Of a stretch of DNA of 6,746 nucleotides, positions 1 through 5,038 are shown piece after piece. The notes beneath the pieces are model-generated. The model saw nothing but the letters and a program-made list of their open reading frames with translations, ran no database searches and was not told the origin of the DNA. The DNA comes from Betaproteobacteria bacterium. GTDB lineage: Bacteria; Pseudomonadota; Gammaproteobacteria; Burkholderiales; SG8-39. Location of the stretch: positions 1-6,746 of the forward strand of contig VBCP01000462.1 in assembly GCA_005888925.1 (NCBI GenBank). The letters run 5' to 3'. Within the stretch, counting starts at the first letter, position 1. The number at the start of each line of letters is the position of its first letter. A program made the translations under genes and the position numbers.

Positions 1-96
1 TGGGGAAAGGCCGCAACCGCGGTTCAAGGCGAGGCGGACGTCGAGCAGGATGCGGCGCCGCTCATCATTGCCGACTGCGAGCCGACAGGGGCCTGA
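1..96 (+). CDS. Possible 3' end of an upstream gene (partial)
   Basis: Frame 1 is open from the window edge to a TGA at 94-96 and encodes about 31 residues ending in LIIADCEPTGA. The stop lies 16 bases before the csbD-like ATG at 113, a spacing usual within an operon, and most third codon positions are G or C. I do not recognise the fragment and no domain is visible. Frame 2 is also open through this stretch, so the call rests on spacing and composition only. It may instead be non-coding leader for the next gene. Confidence 0.3.
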   Translation, partial: WGKAATAVQGEADVEQDAAPLIIADCEPTGA

Positions 97-112
97 CCCC
101 GAAGGAGCACCG

Positions 113-331
113 ATGGACTGGGAGCGCATCGCCGGTAACTGGCAGCATTACAAGCGCAGCGTGAGGCAGCGCTGGGGCCGCATCACCGAGGAGGAGCTCG
201 ATCTCATCGGCGGGCGGCGCGCGCAGCTCGCCGCGCACATCCAGGAGCTGTACGGCATCTCCAGGGATGCGGCGCAGATGCAGCTCGAGTCCTGGCAGGG
301 CGTGCAGAGGGATGTGCAGACCGAAGCATGA
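113..331 (+). CDS. CsbD-like (YjbJ-type) stress protein
   Basis: A 72-residue soluble protein of the CsbD family. These are small, charged proteins often induced by general stress or stationary phase; their biochemical role is unknown. The family signature is clear: MDWERIAGNW at 1-10 (family form MNWDQIEGNWK), WGRITEEELDLIGGRR at 21-36, and the C-terminal IQELYGISRDAAQ at 43-55. Length matches the family. The start at 113 is fixed by a strong Shine-Dalgarno (AAGGAG, 102-107) with 5 bases of spacing and by the family N-terminus. An in-frame extension back to position 50 has arginine-rich, unrelated sequence and is not used. The stop overlaps the next start in ATGA (328-331), so the two genes are probably translationally coupled. 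Confidence 0.9.
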   Translation: MDWERIAGNWQHYKRSVRQRWGRITEEELDLIGGRRAQLAAHIQELYGISRDAAQMQLESWQGVQRDVQTEA

Positions 332-822
332 GCGAGCGGCTGCTCGCCGAGCTCGGCGCCATGCTCGACGCCTACGACGTGGTGCGGCGCGCCGACGAGC
401 TGCGCAAGCGCCGCCTCGAGAGCGAGGGGCTCGCGTTCCTCGCGGGCTTCGCCGAGCTGCGCGCGAAGCTGGTGCGGCCGGTGTTCGAGGCGGCGGGCGC
501 GCTCCTGAAGGAGCGCGGCCACGACTTCGCGATCCACGAGGACGAGTTCGTCTTCGAGGGCGACGGCAAGACCACCGAGGCGGCGATCGGCTTGCGCATC
601 ACGCCGGCCGGCATGGAGACCGCCGCGCAGTCCGACGTGCACCTGAGGGAGCTGCGCTTCAGCACGCGGCACTACAACAAGACGGTGTGCATCACCAACG
701 GCGCGGTGCCGCAGTCGGGCTCGATCGCCGGCGCGGGCGGCAGCTACGCGCTCGCGCAGATCGACGCGCAGCTCGTCGAGCAGGAGCTGCTCAAGCTGGT
801 GGCGGCGCTGGTCAGGCCGTAG
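328..822 (+). CDS. Conserved hypothetical protein coupled to csbD-like gene
   Basis: A 164-residue soluble protein with no signal peptide or membrane segment. I do not recognise a named domain. The N-terminal half (about 1-62) is charged and helical, with LAELGAMLDAYDVVRRADEL and FAELRAKLVRPVFEAAGALL. The second half looks like a beta-rich region (about 66-123: HDFAIHEDEFVFEG, then FSTRHYNKTVCI at 111-122). A closing helix follows at about 142-162 (LAQIDAQLVEQELLKLVAAL). The RHYNKTV stretch looks like a conserved core. The start ATG at 328 shares ATGA with the csbD-like stop, which supports co-expression. The stop TAG (820-822) is followed by a short A-rich stretch and then the broken PIN gene. 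Function unknown; a stress link is only inferred from the neighbour. Confidence 0.75.
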   Translation: MSERLLAELGAMLDAYDVVRRADELRKRRLESEGLAFLAGFAELRAKLVRPVFEAAGALLKERGHDFAIHEDEFVFEGDGKTTEAAIGLRITPAGMETAAQSDVHLRELRFSTRHYNKTVCITNGAVPQSGSIAGAGGSYALAQIDAQLVEQELLKLVAALVRP

Positions 823-844
823 AAAAATTCTAGCCAAGCCGCGC

Positions 845-1247
845 GTGGTTCTCGACACGCACGTCTGGCTCGACTGGCTGGTGTTCGAAGACCCGGGGAT
901 CGTGGCGATCCGCAACGCGGTCGGCACCGGCAAGGTGGAGATCTACGTCGACGCGGTGTGCGAGGAGGAGCTCGCGCGCGTGCTGGCGAGGGGCTTCGTC
1001 CGGCGCACGCTCGACGCCAAGGCGCAGGAGGCGTGCATCGCGCAGTGCCGGCGCCTGTCGAAGCGCATCGAGGCAAGAGAAATTCCTCGAGGCGGCGCTC
1101 GCCGCCGGCGCGAGCTTTCTCGTCACCAAGGACCGCGCGCTGCTCGAGCTCGCGCGGCGCCGGACGCGCGCGGTGCCGTTTCGCATCGTGAAGCCCGCGG
1201 ACTTCCGCGCGGCGCTGGCCGGGCCCCATTTTTGCCCGGGGGGTTGA
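845..1247 (+). pseudogene. PIN-domain gene (putative toxin family), internal deletion plus frameshift
   Basis: Remnant of a PIN-domain protein of the 'putative toxin-antitoxin system toxin component, PIN family' type, a Mg-dependent RNase fold. Codons from GTG 845 give VLDTHVWLDWLVF (first acid D4) and CEEELARVL (acid about E42), running to SKRIEA near 1076. The downstream half lies in another frame from GAG at 1077: EKFLEAALAAG, FLVTKDRALLELA (last acid D), FRIVKPADFRAAL, ending at TGA 1245-1247. Intact relatives carry an RCRDPDDQ-type motif just before KFLE; it is absent here. Restoring the frame needs 3k+2 bases, so a deletion of a few tens of bases fits. Read straight through, the original frame gives an arginine-rich tail to 1273. 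No strong ribosome site precedes GTG 845, and no antitoxin gene sits beside it. Genuine decay and assembly error cannot be separated here. Confidence 0.8.
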
Positions 1248-1274
1248 ACGGCGCCGAGGGCGCGCCTATCTAAT
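1244..1274 (+). promoter_or_regulatory. Candidate sigma-E-like promoter for the HtrA-type protease
   Basis: TTGAACGG (1244-1251) is followed by TCTAA (1269-1273). Taking GAACGG (1246-1251) as the -35 region gives 17 bases to the -10, close to the GAACTT / TCTGA layout of extracytoplasmic sigma-E promoters, which drive degP in other proteobacteria. The same bases could be read as a weak sigma-70 promoter (TTGAAC, 17 bases, TATCTA). It lies 31 bases upstream of the protease ATG and overlaps the stop of the broken PIN gene. The TT of the sigma-E -35 consensus is missing, so the call is tentative. Confidence 0.35.
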
Positions 1275-1304
1275 CGTCAACCCGTTTTCGATGCGAGGCT
1301 CCCG

Positions 1305-2792
1305 ATGAAGCCAGGAATGCTTGCTGTTTCCTTACTTGCAGCCGTGCTGGCGGTGGGCGGCTGCTCCAGGACGTCCGAGCCGCAAGCCAAAGCACCAGCG
1401 GCGCAGGGCGCGAGCGCGCCGTCGGCGGCGGGCGTGCAGGCCGCGGGCGGGCCGGTGCAGGCGGTGCCGGACTTCGCCGCGATCGCCGAGGCGAACAAGG
1501 GCGCGGTGGTCAACATCACTTCCATCGTGGCGGCGCCGAGGCAGATGCGCTTGCCGTTCGGTGGTCGCGGTGGAGGTCAAGGAAGCGATGACGACGAGGA
1601 CAACCCCATGAACGAGTTCCTGCGCCGCTTCGGCATGGAAGGGCAGATGCCGCCGGTGCCGCGCGAGGGCATGGGCTCGGGGTTCATCGTCGACGCGGCG
1701 GGCGTGATCCTCACCAACGCGCACGTCGTCGAGGGCGCCGACGAGGTGCGGGTGAAGCTCGCCGACCGGCGCGAGTTCAAGGGCAAGATCGCGGGCCTCG
1801 ACCACACCACCGACATCGCGGTGGTGAAGATCGAGGCGAAAGGGCTGCCGACGGTGAAGCTCGGCGACCCGTCGAAGATCCGCGTCGGCGAATGGGTGCT
1901 GGCGATCGGCTCGCCCTTCGGCTTCGACAACACGGTGACCGCCGGGATCGTCTCCGGCACCTCGCGCTCGCTGCCCGAAGGCAGCTACGTGCCCTTCATC
2001 CAGACCGATGCCGCGGTCAACCCCGGCAACTCGGGCGGGCCGCTCTTCAACATGCGCGGCGAGGTGATCGGCATCAACTCGGCGATCTACTCGCGCACCG
2101 GCGGCTACATGGGCCTCGCCTTCGCGATCCCGATCGACGTGGCGAAGAACGTCGAGGACCAGCTCCTGAAGACCGGCAAGGTGGAGCGCGGGCGCCTGGG
2201 GGTGGGCATCCAGGAAGTATCGGCGTCGCTCGCGCGCTCGTTCGGCCTCGAGCGGCCGCAGGGTGCGCTCGTCTCCACGGTCGAGAGCAACGGGCCGGCG
2301 GAAAAGGCCGGCGTCAAGCCCGGCGACGTGATCCTTTCCTTCAACGGCAAACCGATCGACCAGTCGAGCGAGCTGCCGCCGCTCGTCGCGCAGACCAAGC
2401 CCGGCACCAAGGCCGAGCTCGAGGTGTGGCGCGGCGGCAAGAAGCAGACCCTCGGCGTCGCGGTCGGCGAGATGAAGAGCGAGAAGACCGCGCGCGCCGG
2501 CGACAAGCCCGGCGCGCAGGAGGGCGGCAAGCTCGGCCTCGCGGTGCGGCCGCTCACGCCCGAGGAGAAGAAGGAGCTCGGCGGCGGCGTGCAGGGCTTG
2601 GTGGTGGAAGGCGCGAGCGGCCCGGCGGCGAAGGCCGGCATCCGGCGCGGCGACCTCGTCACCGCGGTCAACGGCCAGCCGGTGAAGACGGTCGATGAGC
2701 TGCGCGCGCTGCTCGAGAAGTCGAAGGACAGCGCCGCGCTCCTCATCCGGCGCGGCGATGCGACGGTGTTCGTGCCGATCGAGATAGGCTGA
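1305..2792 (+). CDS. degP: Do/HtrA-family periplasmic serine protease with lipoprotein signal
   Basis: A 495-residue DegP/DegQ/MucD-type protease and probable chaperone that degrades misfolded envelope proteins. The N-terminus MKPGMLAVSLLAAVLAVGGC has a short positive start, a hydrophobic core and a lipobox (VGGC), predicting lipidation at Cys20. An Ala/Gly/Pro linker follows (21-56). The trypsin-like domain spans about 57-290, with His140 in LTNAHVVEGA, Asp170 in HTTDIAVVKI and Ser243 in NPGNSGGPLFN. A Gly- and Asp-rich loop at 86-100 corresponds to the LA loop. PDZ1 is about 297-388 and PDZ2 about 408-490, with GLAVRPLTPEE and GIRRGDLVTAVNGQPV in PDZ2. Length fits the two-PDZ family. GAGG at 1295-1298 precedes the ATG by 6 bases. 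No rpoE/rseA genes are adjacent. It converges on the aldolase with 14 bases between stops. The exact orthology (DegP, DegQ or MucD) is unresolved. Confidence 0.93.
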   Translation: MKPGMLAVSLLAAVLAVGGCSRTSEPQAKAPAAQGASAPSAAGVQAAGGPVQAVPDFAAIAEANKGAVVNITSIVAAPRQMRLPFGGRGGGQGSDDDEDNPMNEFLRRFGMEGQMPPVPREGMGSGFIVDAAGVILTNAHVVEGADEVRVKLADRREFKGKIAGLDHTTDIAVVKIEAKGLPTVKLGDPSKIRVGEWVLAIGSPFGFDNTVTAGIVSGTSRSLPEGSYVPFIQTDAAVNPGNSGGPLFNMRGEVIGINSAIYSRTGGYMGLAFAIPIDVAKNVEDQLLKTGKVERGRLGVGIQEVSASLARSFGLERPQGALVSTVESNGPAEKAGVKPGDVILSFNGKPIDQSSELPPLVAQTKPGTKAELEVWRGGKKQTLGVAVGEMKSEKTARAGDKPGAQEGGKLGLAVRPLTPEEKKELGGGVQGLVVEGASGPAAKAGIRRGDLVTAVNGQPVKTVDELRALLEKSKDSAALLIRRGDATVFVPIEIG

Positions 2793-2806
2793 AATGCGCG
2801 GCTGAG

Positions 2807-3543
2807 CTATCTCTTCTCGAAACCCCTGACCAGGCTGGCGCGCGCGGTGCCGGCCTGCATCAGGAGCGAGAAGTCGGAGCCGCTGAGGATGAGCTGCACG
2901 CCCATGCCGATGTGCCGCTCGAGGAGCTCGGGGGTGTACATCCCGCCCATGCCGGGGAATTTGCCGTGCTTGCGGCAGGCGGCGATCACTTTCCTGTAGG
3001 CCTCGGCGACGCGCGGCTCGTTGAACTGGCCCGGGATGCCCATCTCGAAGCACAGATCGTTGGTGCCGATGAGCAGCGCGTCGACGCCCTTCACCGCGGC
3101 GATCTCGTCCGCCTGCGCGACGCCCTGCGGCGATTCGATCATCACCACCACCAGCGTCTCCTCGTTGATGGGCCGCCCATCGAGCGCTTGCCGACCGGCG
3201 GGTAGCGGCAGGCGTCGGCACAGCGGCGCGCCTGCGCGGCGTCGTCGACGTGCGGGAACACGATGCCCTGGGCGCCGTTGTCCAGCATCCGCGAGGCGTG
3301 CCAGTGCTCCATGCCGGCGACGCGCACCACCGGCGTGACGCCGACCGCGAGCGAAGCGGTCGCGATCTGCGCCGCGGTGTCGGCGTCGAGCGAGCTGTGC
3401 TCGCCGTCGATGAACAGCCAGTCGAAGCCGGCGGTCTTGGCGATGGTGGCGATGCCGACGGTGCGCGCCTGGGCGACGCCGAGGCCGATGGCGAGCTTCC
3501 CGGCGCGCAGCTGGCGCAGGGCGTGGTTCGGGACGGTGCTCAT
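2807..3543 (-). pseudogene. HpcH/HpaI-family aldolase, internal deletion plus frameshift
   Basis: Remnant of a class II pyruvate-type aldolase related to 4-hydroxy-2-oxoheptanedioate aldolase; substrate not predictable. From ATG at 3543 the first 125 residues are normal: FDWLFIDGEHS (catalytic His49), PVVRVAG (Arg74), GAQGIVFPHVDD, CRYPPVGKRSMGGP. The frame then runs into STRRRWWW and stops at 3142-3144. The family sequence resumes in another frame from ATC at 3169: INEETLVVVMIESPQG (metal-binding Glu), GVDALLIGTNDLC (metal-binding Asp), GMGGMYTPEL, ending at TAG 2807-2809. About 15-20 residues expected between GGP and NEETL are missing, and frame arithmetic requires loss of 3k+1 bases. The start at 3543 is preceded by AAGGAA with about 5 bases of spacing; an extension to 3675 is not family-like. 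The Bug-type binding protein upstream on the same strand fits a carboxylate catabolic unit. Assembly error remains possible. Confidence 0.82.
3167..3181. repeat. Perfect 7-bp inverted repeat at the aldolase break
   Basis: GATGGGC, one spacer base, GCCCATC. It lies exactly where the aldolase reading frame breaks (about 3170). Short palindromes can cause polymerase slippage or sequencing compression, so this may mark how the lesion arose. Part of the match is ordinary coding sequence for MGGP. Confidence 0.6.
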
Positions 3544-3667
3544 GGGGTTTCCTTGCTCTGGAGGGTTTTCCTTTGGGGCAGCCGGCATCGTAGCGAATCC
3601 ACTACATAAAATGCGCGCTCGTCGCGACATGACACGCGCGCCCTCGATCTGCACAATGGGCTTCCCC

Positions 3668-3703
3668 TGAGCCAATCACCCTCCCTCCCTTGGGTTTGGC
3701 TCA
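3668..3703. repeat. Stem-loop upstream of the + strand terminator
   Basis: TGAGCCAA (3668-3675) and TTGGCTCA (3696-3703) are perfect 8-base inverted arms. ACCC (3678-3681) and GGGT (3692-3695) can extend the stem across a two-base bulge, leaving a pyrimidine-rich loop. It ends 5 bases before the intrinsic terminator stem. It could be the body of a small + strand RNA, or a leader or operator structure for the aldolase on the minus strand. The loop also contains CCC repeats that give G-tracts on the minus strand. Confidence 0.5.
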
Positions 3704-3708
3704 CCCCT

Positions 3709-3740
3709 AAGAGGCCGCCTTCGGGCGGCTTCTTTTTTTT
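3709..3740 (+). terminator. Strong intrinsic (Rho-independent) terminator, + strand
   Basis: The stem is AAGAG-GCCGCC, the loop TTCG and the closing arm GGCGGC-TTCTT, giving 11 pairs with one G-U. It runs straight into a T tract ending at 3740. The GC core with a UUCG tetraloop and terminal U run is a textbook terminator. On the minus strand the hairpin is followed by CTCTTAGGGG rather than a U tract, so it should work mainly on + strand transcripts. No + strand gene ends just upstream; the nearest is the protease, stopping at 2792. Confidence 0.85.
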
Positions 3741-3753
3741 CTGAGTCCCCGAA

Positions 3754-4707
3754 TTATTCCAGCGGGATGTTGGCCTCGCGCACGAGCTTGCGCCACAGCG
3801 CGAGGTCATCGCGGTTGATCTCCAGGAGGCGCTCGGGGGTCGAGCCCTCGGCGGCGTAGCCGTAGCTCTGCAGCTTTGCGATCACGTCGGGGCGCTTCAC
3901 CGCGGCGTTCACTTCCCTGTTCAGGCGCTCGACGATCTCGCGCGCGAGCTTCGGCGGGCCGAACACGCCGGCCCACTGGCGCACGGTGACCTGCGGCAGG
4001 CCGGCCTCGTCGAAGGTCGGCACGTCGGGGAGGAGCGGGCTCCTGGCGTCGAGCAGCACGGCGAGGACGCGGAGCTTGCCTTCCTTCGCGAGCGAGATGC
4101 CCCCGGGATTGCTCATGAAGGACACCTGGATGCGCCCGGCGAGGAAATCGGGAGTGAGCGGGCCTTCGCCCTTGTACGGCACGTGCAGCATGTCGAGGCC
4201 GGCCGCGCCCGTGAGCTGCGCCATGGAGAGGATCGAGAGCGGGTTGCCGGTGCCGTAGTTGAGCTTGCCCGGGTTGGCGCGCGCGTGCGCGATGAACTCC
4301 TGCAGCGTGGTCGCGGGGACCGCCGGGTGCATGTAGAAGAAGTTGGTGGCCCGCCCGACCATGGAGATCGGCGTGAAATCCTTGAGCGGATCGTAGGCGG
4401 GGTTCTTTCGCAGCGCGACCGCCGCGGTCATCGCGCTGTTCGAGGCGAACATGATGGTGTAGCCGTCGGCCGGCATGCGCGTCATCTGCTCGGCGGCGAT
4501 CGAGCTGTCGCCGCCCGGGCGGTTCTCGACCACCACCGGCTGGCCGAGCTGCTCGGCGAGCGCGCTGCCCAAGATGCGCGTCGTCGGATCGGCCGAGCCG
4601 CCGGGCGGGAAGCCGACGATGAAGCGGATCGGCTTGGCGGGGTAGGGCTGCGGCCAGGCGGCGGCGGTGGCGACGGCGAGGAGGAGGGCGAGCGCGAGGC
4701 GGGTCAT
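3754..4707 (-). CDS. Bug/TctC-family periplasmic tricarboxylate-type binding protein
   Basis: A 317-residue extracytoplasmic solute receptor of the Bug family, partner of tripartite tricarboxylate (TctABC-like) transporters, binding small carboxylates. The start at 4707 gives a clean Sec signal, MTRLALALLLAVATAAA, probably cut near residue 17. Mature-protein landmarks follow: YPAKPIRFIVGFPPGGSAD (22-40), VVENRPGGDSS (59-69), PADGYTIMFASNSA (79-92), YDPLKDFTPISMVG (105-118), HVPYKGEGPLTPDFLAGRIQ (175-194) and LPDVPTFDEAGLP (226-238). An upstream in-frame extension of 58 residues would bury the signal peptide and run across the vapB promoter region, so it is rejected. No strong ribosome site is seen. 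No TctA/TctB genes are present, common for orphan Bug proteins. The aldolase on the same strand 210 bases downstream suggests a shared substrate; ligand unknown. Confidence 0.93.
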   Translation of the reverse strand: MTRLALALLLAVATAAAWPQPYPAKPIRFIVGFPPGGSADPTTRILGSALAEQLGQPVVVENRPGGDSSIAAEQMTRMPADGYTIMFASNSAMTAAVALRKNPAYDPLKDFTPISMVGRATNFFYMHPAVPATTLQEFIAHARANPGKLNYGTGNPLSILSMAQLTGAAGLDMLHVPYKGEGPLTPDFLAGRIQVSFMSNPGGISLAKEGKLRVLAVLLDARSPLLPDVPTFDEAGLPQVTVRQWAGVFGPPKLAREIVERLNREVNAAVKRPDVIAKLQSYGYAAEGSTPERLLEINRDDLALWRKLVREANIPLE

Positions 4708-4731
4708 GGTGCGCAACTCTACAACTCGTGC

Positions 4732-4758
4732 TAAATTACACGGACTTCGCGTAATTAT
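4732..4758. promoter_or_regulatory. Imperfect inverted repeat between the Bug gene and vapB (operator/promoter candidate)
   Basis: TAAATTACACG (4732-4742), a 5-base spacer and CGCGTAATTAT (4748-4758) match at 8 of 11 arm positions. It sits between two divergent genes in otherwise GC-rich DNA. CATAAT on the minus strand (4759-4754) is a good -10 for the Bug gene; CTAAAT (4731-4736) could serve vapB. Ribbon-helix-helix antitoxins usually bind such palindromes to repress their own operon, so this is the best VapB operator candidate. An in-frame ATG at 4757 lies inside it. Confidence 0.45.
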
Positions 4759-4789
4759 GCCCAAGCCTCCCGAGAGCCGTTCGCGCCGC

Positions 4790-5038
4790 ATGAAGAATCT
4801 CACCGTCACGCTCGACGAGGAGACCTTCGGCAAGGCGCGCATCCGCGCGGCGGAGCGCAACATGAGCCTGTCGCGCTTCATGAGCGAGCTGCTCGCGCGC
4901 GAGCTGCGGCACGACGACGCGTACGAGTCGGCCTACCGCACCTGGCGGGCGGCGAAACCGTTCGCGCTCAAGGGCCCGGCGCAACGCTATCCCAAGCGGG
5001 AGGAGCTCTATGACCGTGCGGTGCTTCGTCGACGCTAG
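4790..5038 (+). CDS. vapB: VapB-like ribbon-helix-helix antitoxin
   Basis: An 82-residue antitoxin expected to neutralise the overlapping PIN toxin and to repress the operon. The N-terminus MKNLTVTLDEE (1-11) provides the DNA-contacting beta strand, followed by helix 1 (ETFGKARIRAAERN, 11-24) and helix 2 (SLSRFMSELLARELR, 26-40). The polar C-terminal part (41-82, with RYPKREELYDRAVLR) is the likely toxin-binding tail. MKN-TVTLDEE is the usual N-terminus, so ATG 4790 is preferred. ATG 4757 is in frame and would add MPKPPESRSRR; neither has a convincing Shine-Dalgarno. The gene overlaps the toxin start by 29 bases, the typical antitoxin-first order. Naming as VapB reflects the toxin partner; the exact subfamily is not determined. 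Confidence 0.85.
   Translation: MKNLTVTLDEETFGKARIRAAERNMSLSRFMSELLARELRHDDAYESAYRTWRAAKPFALKGPAQRYPKREELYDRAVLRRR

Noticed and set aside
50..112. N-terminal extension of the CsbD-like protein
   Set aside because: The family begins at MDWERI, and a strong Shine-Dalgarno stands just before ATG 113.
148..933. Long minus-strand open frame over the csbD-like and hypothetical genes
   Set aside because: Arg/His/Ala-rich product with no domain; it mirrors two well-supported + strand genes in high-GC DNA.
1219..1239. CCGGGC...GCCCGG inverted repeat as a terminator of the PIN gene
   Set aside because: Six-base arms lie inside the coding remnant with no downstream T tract; likely chance in GC-rich sequence.
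1332..3221. Very long minus-strand open frame across the protease gene
   Set aside because: Low-complexity Arg/His/Ala product, antisense to an unmistakable HtrA protease; an effect of GC-rich codon use.
3584..3606. Possible tRNA T-arm (GCGAATCC)
   Set aside because: No GTTCGA core, no acceptor or anticodon arms can be folded around it.
3544..3675. N-terminal extension of the aldolase to an ATG at 3675
   Set aside because: The added residues are not family-like and a good ribosome site precedes ATG 3543; the stretch reads better as leader.
3709..3740. Use of the hairpin as the minus-strand terminator of the Bug gene
   Set aside because: On the minus strand the stem is followed by CTCTTAGGGG, without a U tract; at most a weak bidirectional effect.
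4708..4881. 58-residue N-terminal extension of the Bug protein
   Set aside because: It would bury a clear signal peptide and overlap the vapB start and promoter region.
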